Part shown: positions 1 through 9,528 of the stretch, in pieces
How the letters are laid out: the number at the start of each line of letters is the position of its first letter
How positions within the stretch are numbered: position 1 is the stretch's first letter
Program-made: the position numbers and the translations under genes
Notes under the pieces: generated by a model
The model's database searches: none
Seen by the model: only the letters and a program-made list of their open reading frames with translations
What the model was told of the DNA's origin: nothing
Assembly (NCBI GenBank): GCA_964416905.1
Contig: CAYQFL010000009.1
Location: 1 to 27,076 of the forward strand
Source of the DNA: JASKKU01 sp964416905
GTDB taxonomy: Archaea; Nanobdellota; Nanobdellia; Woesearchaeales; JASKKU01
Direction of reading: 5' to 3'
DNA: 27,076 nt

Positions 1-3000
1 CGTTACCGCTAGTTATATCATTCTGTACGCAGGTGCCAGAAGAGGTAACTGTACCAGACCATTCAGAAACACCGCCATCGTAAATTGTAACACTAGCATC
101 ACCAAAAGGAGCCAACATACAGAACTCATCATTACCATCCCGCATGCCACCATAAATAAATTCTGTACCTGCCCAAGAAATCGGCACAATCATATCATCA
201 ACATCGTCATCACCTTCAAAATTCGTTAATTTTGTGACTTTCAAAGGTGTATTTAAGGATAAACCGGTACTCAAAGAGAAAGTACCTAAAGAATCCAAGG
301 AATACTGATTAGAACCTACAACAATAGTATTGCCGTCCTCTAAACTCACAACTTGCAGTCCATTAGTAACAGTGTTTTGCGAAACAAGGTAACCAATTAA
401 TCTTGGTTGAGCATACGAGAATGTAGCACTAAGATTACTGTTATCATTTGCATTAGAATTACCGTAATACATATAAATCGTCGTATCGGTTGTATTGGAA
501 ATATATGGTACCTTTACCCAGATCTGCGCGTTACTGCTTTGGGAAAGATTACAATAATCAATGAAATAAGGGATTTCTACTTCAGTTTTGCTGGACTCGT
601 TGTAATAAGTAAATCTAATATCTGAGCAGTCCGCTAAAATTTTTCCATCTGAGAAATAGCCTGAGAGGTCTTTATCTAAATAAACCTGATATTCATATAA
701 TGGTTGAGTATTGCTCTTAATTTTAATTGGGGTTCTGTAGTCCCAAGAATTATTAAACCACGATTCTGTAGTATAATTCTTCATAAAGACTAACTCTCTA
801 TTCTTATAGTTATCCAAAAGAGTTTTTACACTAATATTCGCAAACACTTCAACTGAAAAAGATTTTTCTTCAGAGGTTGTTTGAACACCATCAGTATTAT
901 TTGCTATAATCCTAAAAGTATAATCGTCAGCATGCCAAGTATCAGTAAAGATGTATCTAAAGATATCTCCGCCTGTATTTTGCATCTCATAAAGACTTGA
1001 ACTGCCAGAGCTGTTAGTAATGTTAATATAAACCTTTGCTAAGCCCTTCTCATCAGTTACATTCGCATCAATAGTTATATTGTAACCAAAACCAACCTTA
1101 TCAGGAGTGATGTTAATCGAATTAATCTTTGGAGTTGAGGAAACCAAAACACTTTTTGTCTGAGAAACTGGCAAGATATAATCCTTAACACTTCCTGCGT
1201 AAGAAACATTGATTATATGAGTTCCAAGATAAGCATCATTCGGAATCTGATAAATTATTGTCCCATAACCATTACCATCTGTTAAAACTGAACCAATATT
1301 GTATGATGAAGTGCCATTTCCAGTTAAATCAACAAAAGTTAAATTATAACCAACTAAAGGTGTAACTCCATCATCACTTAATAACCTGGCCCTGATAGTA
1401 ACATTTTCTCCTTTACCTACAGGATCTTTTGATATTGTAAACTCCGTTAACTGGAGTTTTAACCAAACTGAAACATTTATAGACTTAGTACAAATCACAT
1501 CTATTTCCGGATAAGTTATTGACTTAGCGCAAGACCTTAACAAGAACTCTCCAGTTTGGATTGGTGTAACTTGCCTATCTGGATAACAATATTTATTGCT
1601 TTGATTTAAAACACCGCAAACATAAGGACTTTCTGTTCTAAACAAAGTACCTGATAAAGCCATATCCTTCCATCCAGCAGAAAGCACCTCGTAATCTATT
1701 GATATTGAATTCAACTTTGGAGTTTGATTTTCATTAGTTGTGGTAAATTCAACTTTATATTGTATAAACCTATAATCTGGAGAATTTGGCTCTTGGCCAT
1801 TTGCCTCTAAATACCAAGGCGTCCAAATTAAATTACTTGAATCCTGTGAAACCGAACCATAATCAAGCTCTTGACCGAACGTTGCCGTTGGATTAGTTGC
1901 TGTGTATGTTTTAAGAGTTAAATTTCCTTCTGGATAGAATGCTACCCAGTTAAAACCTTCAGAAGTATGGCTCCTTTCTGTATCGCCAATCTGGTCCTCT
2001 TCTGCATAAAAACTTGCTTGTGTGTTTGTGTAAGTGCCTGCGCCTCTTGCCCAATAACCATCTACTCCATTTTCTGTCGTTCCATCAACTACAATCACAG
2101 GATTGCCTGCAAAAGAATAACTTGCAAACTCAGGATCTGAATTATCTACACCATCATTATCTCCATCAGAAGCAATAGCTGCTATATTGTATGATATTCC
2201 ATCAATTGCTCCGCTACCCTGAGAGAATGCAATCCAACCAATAGTCTCATTATAAACTGCAGAGCCAGAACCTCCAGCTTCTTGTTCCAACGAAAATCCC
2301 GTGGCTGTAGGATTGTATGAAATAGTTGACATAAAATCGCTGTTATTATATGTATTCAAGGTTGCCACTACTACAGGAGTCGATGAAAAGCTGTTACTAA
2401 AAGTAATAGAATCTCCCGCAAAAGCATTACCCTCGCTATGCACAGTATCTGTCCTGTGTTTACCTGATTCAATTCTAAGAACATCATTAAGATCTGTAAA
2501 AGAACCTGCTTCAGTTACTATCCAAGCAACTGTTTCTGATGCATGGGTTCCGTCATCAGGTTCTTCCATAAAGATTTCAAAACTAGAATGTTGAACATTC
2601 CTTACTCTAACATCTACGGACTCATCATCATTTCTTGTGATAACATAAGCCACAACAACTGGGTTTGTGTAATTATAAGCAAGGTTAATTGTCTGAACTA
2701 CGCTTCCATCAATACTGTCGCTTAAAGTTACTATTCCAAATTCAATATGAGGTAAAGCATTTAGACTAGAAGTAGTCCGAGCACTGGGGTTACCATAGTA
2801 CATATAAATCGTATTTGTTCCTGTAGATAAATTTGGAATATTTACCCAAATCGTGGAGTTACCGCCAGAAACATTACAACTTTTAATGTAATAACTTATT
2901 TCAGACCATTGGTTATTCTTTTCAGCAAATCGTATATCACCACAGTCATTTCTAAGTTTATTCTCATTGAATAATTTACTTGTGTTGATGGATAGCCTAA

Positions 3001-6000
3001 GCGTGTAATTTGTAATAGGCGAACCGCTATTAGAGATATTTATCTCCTGCCGATACAACCATTCGGGATTCCACCATTCAGTACTTTGACCTGTTGAAGT
3101 CCTGGTATAAACTTTAAGGGTCGTGTTGGCATTAGTGTAATAATCCCAAGTTATATTAACATAATCAACTTCAGATGTGCCTGCATCAAATGGCGGAGAG
3201 ATATAAGTTCCTTGCATATTCTGGTCATAACTTTCTTCTAGAGAATTGCTCTGTTGCTTTGGCTCAGGATTAGCATACTTTTTTACGAGAACCTTGCCTG
3301 GCAAATAAGGCGTTGTGTAACCATAATTATTATGCAGGTCCTGAACCTCTGATAAACTTAACGTTCTATTATAAACCCTAATCTCATCCATATAACCTAT
3401 AAAGCTTTGGGCGGCATCAAAAGTACCTCCAACACTATCCTGTTCTTGAGCAATAACTAAAGAACCTCCACTCGGAATTGTTGTACCTGAAGCTAAAGTA
3501 TTGGTATATGCTTGTGAACCATCTTTATATAAGCTAATCGCACCATTAGTGCCTGTCCAAGTAGTAACAATATGATGCCAAGAACCGTCATTTGCTGAAA
3601 CTCCAGTTTGCCTGCTATTTGCCGCACGATAAATTGTAAATCCAGTATAATCAAAAATCAAGAATTCGTTGCTATTACTGCTTGTAGCATAAGAATATGG
3701 AGTGCCTGAATTAGCTGTATCACTTGTGTTCATCCAAAATTCTACAGTAACATTTTCTGTAGGGTGATTGAAAGGATTCTTAATAATATAATCTGTGGTG
3801 CCTCCAGAAAAGTACAAACAGGAACCAAACTTACAATTAGTTGACCAAGAAGCTCCATATATTGTTCCGGTATTCCCTTTTCCGCTTGTATCGTTAACAG
3901 TGCCACCTTGACCTTCATCTAAATTCCAAGATAATACTAGACCATCTATAACTCGAATAAACATATTTGATATGTTGCTCTCATTAACAGCATTTGGGTT
4001 GCCATAATAAACAAAGATTGATGTATTGGTTCCATTTTCTATTAAAGGAACTTTAACCCAGACAATTGCTTCCTGAGCTGATGAATTGTAATATTCGATC
4101 CAGTAATCTAATTTTGTATAATTCTTGCCTTGCCAATCATATTTTAAGAAACGCATTGACTCAGAATCAGTTGTCCAGTTGAAGTTGGAGCCAACGATTG
4201 AGGAATTAAGTACAATCCTAATTGGATAATCTATCAATTGCCCAGCAGTGTTTGAGAAGTTAATATAAAACCTATAACGCCAATGATAATCCCACCAGGG
4301 AATCTCTGAACCAACTTGAGACAGTATTAAAGTATCATTTGCCGTTGTAATGTTCTCAGATAAACTATAAGAGCCAAAATCAGAATTTGTCGAATCTAGG
4401 AAAGTATAGGTTGGACTAACTGTTGAATAATATTGATAATAAACACTTGTTTCTCCACAGCTTCCCCGTTCACAGACTACTGTAGAATTCATAGTGAACT
4501 GCTGATTCCTTAAAAGCTGAGAATTTTGTGCAGGCTTATCAGCAGTTATATTAAGAACACCAATAAACTCTTCACCAATATCCTGAGCAAGTTGCGGCTG
4601 CGGCGTTGCATATTTCGCAACTAAAACTTCCCCAGGAGCATATTGTGAAGTATAACCATAATTATTATGCAAATCCTGAACCTCTGATAAACTTAACGTT
4701 CTATTATAAACCCTAATCTCATCCATATAACCTATAAAGCTTTGATCAGCTGCAAAATTATCTCCAACACTATCCTGCTCTTGGGCAATAACCAAAGAAC
4801 CTCCTGTTGAAATTGTTGTGCCTGAGGCCAAAGTGTTGGAATACACCTGTGAACCATCTTCAAATAAGTAAACATTCCCTCCATTTGAAGTCCAAGTTAC
4901 TGCAATATGATGCCAAGAACCGTCGTTAACTGCAATTCCTGTTGACCGGTAATTTGTTGCACGATAAATCCTAAAACTAGTATAATCATAAATCAAAAAT
5001 TCGTTATCACTTGAGCTAGTCGCATAAGAATATGGAGTGCCTGAATTAGCTGTATCACTTGAGTTCATCCAAAACTCTATAGTAACGTTTTGAGTAGGAT
5101 GATTGAAAGGATTCTTAATGATATAATCTGTGGTGCCTCCTGAAAAGTACAAACAAGAGCCAAACTTACAATTAGTTGACCAAGAAGCTCCATATATCGT
5201 TCCTGAATTTCCATTTCCACTAACATCATTTGCAGTAGTACCTTGACCTTCATCTAAATTCCAAGATAATACTAGACCATCTATAACTCTAATAAAAACA
5301 GCAGACTTATTGCTTTCGCTTACAGCATCAGAGTTGCCATAATAAACAAATATAGTGGTATTAGCATTATTTTTTAAGAATGGGACCTTTACCCAAATAC
5401 TTGCTTGCTGGGAACTTGAGTTGTAATACTCAATCCAATAACTCATCTCGATTTCTGAATCAGAACTCTCGTTATAATACGTAAACCTTAAATCACTACC
5501 ATCACTTTTAGCTTTTGAGAAATTAAAATTCGAGCTACCAAGAGTTAATTTAAACTGATAATCTGTTAAATCGCCAGCGGTGTTTGAAATGTTATAAGCT
5601 CTCCTCCAAAGCCAGGATTCGTTCCACCATTGATAAGTTATTCCTAAATCATCTTCAATTACTCCATTTTTAACACCGTCATCATCACCAAAACCTCCAT
5701 CAACAATCGTAATTTGAATGGCTGTTGAATTCAATCTTTGATAAGGGAACATGTACCATTCTAAAGTATTCGGATTAAACTTCCATAACTTGAACTTCTC
5801 AGGCAGAGAATCAAAATTAAGCACTATATCTGTAGAATCCCCTGTTAGATTTGTAATCTTAAACTTCAAAAGCTTATGTTTAAAGTCCTTTGGGTTAACA
5901 GGAGTATTTGGAAGGTTCTCAGGATCAACTACATTAACACTTGCTAATTCTCCTTCTTTAGATAAAAGCTTGACATTTCTTTTTGAAACCTCAACCTTAG

Positions 6001-7282
6001 CCTCTCTTTTATTAACAAACTCAACCTTAACAGGATACTTTGGAATGAAAAGCTTCAGAGGATCTTCAATAATTCCATTAATTAATCCATCATCATCGAT
6101 AGAACCATCCTTCAAAAACAGGGTAATTTTATCTCTTGATTCGCTGATATTGAATGGAACTTTTATCTGTTTATTATTACTTTCTTTCCAGACATAGAAA
6201 TAAACACCTTTCGGAATTTGCATTGGCAAAGAAATATTCACTGCTATACTTTCCCCAAGGGTTAAGTTAGAAATTCTAAATCGTATATTTAACTCATCAT
6301 CAACAATAAACTGTTCAATTGTACCTTTAGAAGAAGTTATGTTAAATACTCCATAACTAGCTACTGCAGAACGAGTTGAGAACTCAATACTCTCTTGCAA
6401 TGAGGATAACACATTAAAGCTCCAATTATAAATCGAATCATTAAAGATAAGAGTCGCAAAATAACGACCTGATTCGTTTACCACAAAAGAGTTATTCTCT
6501 ACATAAATTGTCTTCCCAGAAGGAGTATCAACATAAATTGAATAACCTGAAATGTTTTGCGGTAAACTGAAAGCAACAGTATCATTTACTAAATACTCTG
6601 ATTTGTCTGTTTTAAAGAAGGCATTGCTTAGATTTTCTTTAGATGAAATTTGTGTTAGATTATCCTTTCCAGATAAAATCTCGCTTGCATTATAAAGCTC
6701 TTCGTCTGATGAGATATTTAATTTTGACAGGTTTATGCTTTCGTTCAAAAAACTTCCATATAAGTTTATTTGCTTAGTTCTATTTAACTCTGCTAAAACA
6801 AAATCGGCATAATTTCCTAAAATTGTAAAGTTAACCTTGGGCATAACTACAAAATTATTGCTAGGTAGAGAAACATTAAAACTAATATTCTTATAAACCC
6901 CAGAATAATTCGTAGATAAAAAAACGGATTTGTTCCATGAGACATTATCTAATGTTTCATTTTCCGTCAAAAAAATTGCTGGAGTTTCAAAATTTATTAG
7001 ATATGTGTACAGGCCATCAGAAATGGTCATAATCCATTCTACGGGGTTACCAAAAACAATTGGTTTTCTTTCCAGAGAGATTACCGAATAATAATCTAAG
7101 TTTAAGAGAGTCTTTATACTGAAATTACTAGTATCCTCAAGAGAACTTGTTGACTGAACACTAAGATTACCGTCTTCTGTGGAATCAATTCCTGACGCTA
7201 AACCTAGAAAAAATGTAAAGCCAACTATAAATACTAAAGCTAAGACTACTTTTTTCCGGTAAACTAAAAAATCATAACCCAC
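1..7282 (-). CDS. Giant secreted adhesin-like protein with DUF2341 and LamG modules (3' end outside window)
   Basis: I translated the minus strand by hand and found one open frame of about 2,427 codons that runs off the left edge. Residues 3-30 look like a signal peptide (YRKK, then a hydrophobic stretch ending near GLASG). Residues of about 350-540 contain two 'DGxxxDDDGxxNGxIEDP' segments, as seen in choice-of-anchor U-type regions. DUF2341-like modules (WWNxxWxxR, then YWIEYYN and IWVKVP, then VYYGN) start near residues 550, 995, 1400 and 2170. LamG/concanavalin-like modules span about 666-877 and 1111-1322 (DGSWHH, GYMDEIRVYNRTLS). A tandem beta-rich region resembling H-type lectin repeats lies at about 1515-1800, with Ig-like domains after it. 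N-glycosylation sequons are frequent. The role is probably surface carbohydrate binding or adhesion (inference). The GTG at 7282 is the first usual start in this frame, but it lacks a good ribosome binding site; an ATG at 7314 has one but is out of frame. Confidence 0.85.
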   Translation of the reverse strand, partial: MGYDFLVYRKKVVLALVFIVGFTFFLGLASGIDSTEDGNLSVQSTSSLEDTSNFSIKTLLNLDYYSVISLERKPIVFGNPVEWIMTISDGLYTYLINFETPAIFLTENETLDNVSWNKSVFLSTNYSGVYKNISFNVSLPSNNFVVMPKVNFTILGNYADFVLAELNRTKQINLYGSFLNESINLSKLNISSDEELYNASEILSGKDNLTQISSKENLSNAFFKTDKSEYLVNDTVAFSLPQNISGYSIYVDTPSGKTIYVENNSFVVNESGRYFATLIFNDSIYNWSFNVLSSLQESIEFSTRSAVASYGVFNITSSKGTIEQFIVDDELNIRFRISNLTLGESIAVNISLPMQIPKGVYFYVWKESNNKQIKVPFNISESRDKITLFLKDGSIDDDGLINGIIEDPLKLFIPKYPVKVEFVNKREAKVEVSKRNVKLLSKEGELASVNVVDPENLPNTPVNPKDFKHKLLKFKITNLTGDSTDIVLNFDSLPEKFKLWKFNPNTLEWYMFPYQRLNSTAIQITIVDGGFGDDDGVKNGVIEDDLGITYQWWNESWLWRRAYNISNTAGDLTDYQFKLTLGSSNFNFSKAKSDGSDLRFTYYNESSDSEIEMSYWIEYYNSSSQQASIWVKVPFLKNNANTTIFVYYGNSDAVSESNKSAVFIRVIDGLVLSWNLDEGQGTTANDVSGNGNSGTIYGASWSTNCKFGSCLYFSGGTTDYIIKNPFNHPTQNVTIEFWMNSSDTANSGTPYSYATSSSDNEFLIYDYTSFRIYRATNYRSTGIAVNDGSWHHIAVTWTSNGGNVYLFEDGSQVYSNTLASGTTISTGGSLVIAQEQDSVGDNFAADQSFIGYMDEIRVYNRTLSLSEVQDLHNNYGYTSQYAPGEVLVAKYATPQPQLAQDIGEEFIGVLNITADKPAQNSQLLRNQQFTMNSTVVCERGSCGETSVYYQYYSTVSPTYTFLDSTNSDFGSYSLSENITTANDTLILSQVGSEIPWWDYHWRYRFYINFSNTAGQLIDYPIRIVLNSSIVGSNFNWTTDSESMRFLKYDWQGKNYTKLDYWIEYYNSSAQEAIVWVKVPLIENGTNTSIFVYYGNPNAVNESNISNMFIRVIDGLVLSWNLDEGQGGTVNDTSGKGNTGTIYGASWSTNCKFGSCLYFSGGTTDYIIKNPFNHPTENVTVEFWMNTSDTANSGTPYSYATSSNSNEFLIFDYTGFTIYRAANSRQTGVSANDGSWHHIVTTWTGTNGAISLYKDGSQAYTNTLASGTTIPSGGSLVIAQEQDSVGGTFDAAQSFIGYMDEIRVYNRTLSLSEVQDLHNNYGYTTPYLPGKVLVKKYANPEPKQQSNSLEESYDQNMQGTYISPPFDAGTSEVDYVNITWDYYTNANTTLKVYTRTSTGQSTEWWNPEWLYRQEINISNSGSPITNYTLRLSINTSKLFNENKLRNDCGDIRFAEKNNQWSEISYYIKSCNVSGGNSTIWVNIPNLSTGTNTIYMYYGNPSARTTSSLNALPHIEFGIVTLSDSIDGSVVQTINLAYNYTNPVVVAYVITRNDDESVDVRVRNVQHSSFEIFMEEPDDGTHASETVAWIVTEAGSFTDLNDVLRIESGKHRTDTVHSEGNAFAGDSITFSNSFSSTPVVVATLNTYNNSDFMSTISYNPTATGFSLEQEAGGSGSAVYNETIGWIAFSQGSGAIDGISYNIAAIASDGDNDGVDNSDPEFASYSFAGNPVIVVDGTTENGVDGYWARGAGTYTNTQASFYAEEDQIGDTERSHTSEGFNWVAFYPEGNLTLKTYTATNPTATFGQELDYGSVSQDSSNLIWTPWYLEANGQEPNSPDYRFIQYKVEFTTTNENQTPKLNSISIDYEVLSAGWKDMALSGTLFRTESPYVCGVLNQSNKYCYPDRQVTPIQTGEFLLRSCAKSITYPEIDVICTKSINVSVWLKLQLTEFTISKDPVGKGENVTIRARLLSDDGVTPLVGYNLTFVDLTGNGTSSYNIGSVLTDGNGYGTIIYQIPNDAYLGTHIINVSYAGSVKDYILPVSQTKSVLVSSTPKINSINITPDKVGFGYNITIDANVTDEKGLAKVYINITNSSGSSSLYEMQNTGGDIFRYIFTDTWHADDYTFRIIANNTDGVQTTSEEKSFSVEVFANISVKTLLDNYKNRELVFMKNYTTESWFNNSWDYRTPIKIKSNTQPLYEYQVYLDKDLSGYFSDGKILADCSDIRFTYYNESSKTEVEIPYFIDYCNLSQSSNAQIWVKVPYISNTTDTTIYMYYGNSNANDNSNLSATFSYAQPRLIGYLVSQNTVTNGLQVVSLEDGNTIVVGSNQYSLDSLGTFSLSTGLSLNTPLKVTKLTNFEGDDDVDDMIVPISWAGTEFIYGGMRDGNDEFCMLAPFGDASVTIYDGGVSEWSGTVTSSGTCVQNDITSGN
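3318..4297 (-). repeat. Downstream copy of in-frame 1335-bp tandem duplication
   Basis: This is the second DUF2341-LamG pair of the giant protein. Identical DNA runs against the other copy lie in the stretch encoding the end of LamG (IGYMDEIRVYNRTLSLSEVQ) and its start (VIDGLVLSWNLDEGQG). High nucleotide identity, not just protein similarity, points to recent duplication or gene conversion. Confidence 0.85.
4653..5629 (-). repeat. Upstream copy of in-frame 1335-bp tandem duplication
   Basis: This stretch encodes DUF2341 module 1 plus LamG module 1 of the giant protein. Long near-identical segments recur 1335 bases lower: 4653-4744 matches 3318-3409, and 5241-5288 matches 3906-3953. The offset is exactly 445 codons, so the reading frame is kept. 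The LamG half is better conserved than the DUF2341 half. Confidence 0.85.
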
Positions 7283-7627
7283 ACTAACCCCCCAAAGGCC
7301 AAAAGATAAAACATGAATTTACCTATGAATCATTTTCGTAAAAATCAAATTTTAAAAGAACACAACTTCTTAAAAATGTTTCGGTTTTATATCCGAGAAC
7401 CACTCGGGAATGGTGAAGAAATTGTTAAAAACATAAAAGCAAAAAAGCAAAATTCTGCATCAAAAAAGAAAAGAATTTTATAACCAAAATCAGATCTAAA
7501 AACAAACTGATGAATAAACCAAAATTTAAGAGCTTAACAAATCAGAAATTACAAATAACAAAAGAAAAAGAAAACGCGAAACGCTCCACAAGAATGCAAT
7601 AAAAGAATATAATAAAAATTAGAAAAT
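7283..7627. other. Intergenic region before the giant gene
   Basis: No convincing gene is present. On the minus strand it holds a candidate TATA box at 7350-7358, a second TATA-like string at 7384-7395, an AGG ribosome binding site at 7322-7324 followed after 7 bases by an ATG at 7314-7312, and a small hairpin at 7392-7408 (CCGAG, 5-base loop, CTCGG). The part near 7600 is T-rich on the minus strand and could end transcription of the upstream gene. Confidence 0.6.
7350..7358 (-). promoter_or_regulatory. Candidate TATA box of the giant gene
   Basis: The minus strand reads CTTTTAAAA here. It lies about 36 bases before the ATG at 7314, the same spacing as clearer TATA boxes in this window. It would give a short leader starting near 7327, just ahead of the AGG site. 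Confidence 0.35.
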
Positions 7628-9358
7628 TTAATAACCTCGATTTCTCTTGATTCTTGACCTTACAACAAACAAGACTATAATCAAAACTGCTGCTCCAATT
7701 ATTGCAATTACTGAAATTGAACCTACGCCATTAAAACTGAAGAAACCTGTTAAGAATCCTGCACTTGCAGTCTTGAAATCGAAAGTCTTTGTTATTTTGC
7801 TGATTCTCATATCCTGGCTAGGACCATAGAAAGCTTCTAACTTGAAAACAGTGTTTTCTTCAATATCGATTGGATCAAGCTTAACTGGAATATAAACCCT
7901 TTCTACTTCACCACTTGGCTCCAAAACGCCTTCCTTCACTAAATTCTCCTTCAAACCGTTCACAATAAGGTCTTGTATTCTCAGAGAATAATAAACTTCA
8001 TTAGTTCCATTGTTGATCAAATCTATGCCAATTCTATTCAAACTTGGATAATATGCTACATCAATAACATCAAAATTCAACTGTTCAATGTTTAACTCCT
8101 TAATTTTTAAAGATGTTACATATGGTGGTACAAATTTATCAGGCATGGTCAGATAATTGTCAAGCTCTAATGGACTCAATCCAAAGGAAGTATAAAACAC
8201 GACTTGAGTATCCTCAGACAATTCTGCTATTGGCAAATCAATATCAAAACTAACCGGTATAGACTCCCTTGCTCCTAAGAAAATTGGCCCTTCCTGAGAT
8301 GCACTTGCTAGCTCTTTATCGTCATTCTTAACACTTAATGTAGTCAACTCATAAATTCCAACATTTCCTTTATTCTTAAAGTAAACTATCAGCTTCTTTT
8401 GTTCAGGATCATATATTACATTTGTTATTTCTAAAGAGAGCTTGGGCGCTGGTAACGGGAAAAATGTCAAAGCATAAACCTTTCCTGTATTTTGAGCATC
8501 TGCTTGACCAAACTTAATGAAAACGCTAATAGATTTATTACTTCGTTCTCTAATCTGTTCACCAACTGAAGCTAAAGAATTACCCACAACAATTACAGCT
8601 TTTACATCATGAGCTAAAAGAAAGTTAAAAACCTCATCTAACAGTTTATTAGAACCTGAGATTAAAACAGGGTTTTTTGTTCTAAAGTATTCTGATTCCA
8701 AAGCGAAGCCATCTGAAATTACAACTGAAGTAATAGAATCAAACTTATCTGCAAGTTTAACTGAATCCAAGAAAACATTATCGTTATTTATCCACTCATC
8801 AAAGTAAGGCTTTATTGCATCAAGGATGTCCCTCCTAAAATTACCTACTGCAATAACCTCATCAGCATTCTTAAGATATGAAACAACTTCGTTAACATTA
8901 GTTTCATCCACGATAAAGACCCAATAATGCTTATTTGCTGCAAAAGATGCGATAGATGGCAATAGCCTATAACTATCAGAAGAAACAACAACAAACTTAT
9001 TTATTCCTTCAGGAACTAATTCAAGATTAAACCTCTTTCCTTTAGTAGAATCTAATACTTTATATCCAATAGCTTTTAATTGACTTGCTAAATTTGTAAT
9101 ATAAGGCATTTCTTGGGACTCATAAATCTTTAAATTAGTGTCTTCCTTGACTACAGCAGTAAAACCTGACAAGGATTCTGAATTCAGAAAAGTTGCAGAC
9201 TCGCTCGTTAATGAAGAGTAAAGCATAACAGAGAAAACATCTCTCCAATCTTTTGAGTTAACTACATTCAAATCAAAACCATAGGTTAAATTAAAAATCA
9301 ACACCAATGAAACTACAAAGAACGAAAAGTTGACGAAACTTCGTGTTTTACTATGCAT
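7628..9358 (-). CDS. Secreted, C-terminally anchored S-layer-like / cell-wall-binding-like protein
   Basis: The protein has 576 residues. An N-terminal signal peptide (basic SKTR, then a hydrophobic run to about residue 27) and a C-terminal membrane segment (about 547-567) followed by a basic tail (RSRIKRNRGY) predict an extracellular protein anchored at the C-terminus. Residues of about 60-300 alternate alpha/beta with repeated 'VVVSSDSY', 'EVIAVGNF', 'VVISDGFALE' and 'AVIVVGNS' strands, which resemble the cell-wall-binding repeat 2 fold of S-layer proteins. Residues of about 305-530 form two beta-sandwich domains of CARDB/APHP type (LIVYFKNKGNVGIYEL and IGIDLINNGTNEVYYSL). The start is supported by AGGAGG 5 bases upstream of the ATG. 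It is likely a structural envelope protein. The family assignment is by eye; export and anchoring are firm. Confidence 0.8.
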   Translation of the reverse strand: MHSKTRSFVNFSFFVVSLVLIFNLTYGFDLNVVNSKDWRDVFSVMLYSSLTSESATFLNSESLSGFTAVVKEDTNLKIYESQEMPYITNLASQLKAIGYKVLDSTKGKRFNLELVPEGINKFVVVSSDSYRLLPSIASFAANKHYWVFIVDETNVNEVVSYLKNADEVIAVGNFRRDILDAIKPYFDEWINNDNVFLDSVKLADKFDSITSVVISDGFALESEYFRTKNPVLISGSNKLLDEVFNFLLAHDVKAVIVVGNSLASVGEQIRERSNKSISVFIKFGQADAQNTGKVYALTFFPLPAPKLSLEITNVIYDPEQKKLIVYFKNKGNVGIYELTTLSVKNDDKELASASQEGPIFLGARESIPVSFDIDLPIAELSEDTQVVFYTSFGLSPLELDNYLTMPDKFVPPYVTSLKIKELNIEQLNFDVIDVAYYPSLNRIGIDLINNGTNEVYYSLRIQDLIVNGLKENLVKEGVLEPSGEVERVYIPVKLDPIDIEENTVFKLEAFYGPSQDMRISKITKTFDFKTASAGFLTGFFSFNGVGSISVIAIIGAAVLIIVLFVVRSRIKRNRGY

Positions 9359-9434
9359 TTGATCCTCCTACCCCCTCACTCATTTAACAAAAAGGTAATT
9401 AATCATTCTTAACATAGTCCAAAAATAATTAGAG

Positions 9435-9444
9435 ATTTATAAAA
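9435..9444 (-). promoter_or_regulatory. Candidate TATA box for the S-layer-like gene
   Basis: The minus strand reads TTTTATAAAT. It lies about 77 bases before the start codon, implying a leader of about 50 bases, which is longer than for most genes here. No other good box lies closer. Confidence 0.4.
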
Positions 9445-9496
9445 TTTTTGTTTTTATTTAAAAGGACTAAAAAAGACAATCGAGAAAGAGAACAAA

Positions 9497-9527
9497 GAAG
9501 AAGAAAATAAAAAATTAATAAAAAATC
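9497..9527 (-). terminator. Oligo-T terminator after the first small secreted paralogue
   Basis: Directly after the stop codon the minus strand has several runs of five or six T broken by A or C. Archaeal RNA polymerase commonly terminates at such T tracts without a hairpin. Confidence 0.45.
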
Positions 9528-9528
9528 T

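Noticed and set aside
3318..5288. Repeats as a CRISPR array or insertion sequence
   Set aside because: The repeats are two long in-frame protein-domain copies with no regular short spacers, transposase or inverted ends.
407..6197. Several plus-strand ORFs (407-625, 2301-2594, 2543-2725, 5751-6197)
   Set aside because: All lie opposite the long minus-strand adhesin frame, lack ribosome binding sites and have no recognisable domains.
7392..7408. Small hairpin as a tRNA or terminator remnant
   Set aside because: The stem is only 5 bp with no further cloverleaf arms and no T tract directly after it on either strand.
7505..7550. Possible C/D box RNA on the plus strand (CTGATGA near 7508)
   Set aside because: A C-box-like string is present, but no D box or internal C'/D' pair at suitable distance was found.
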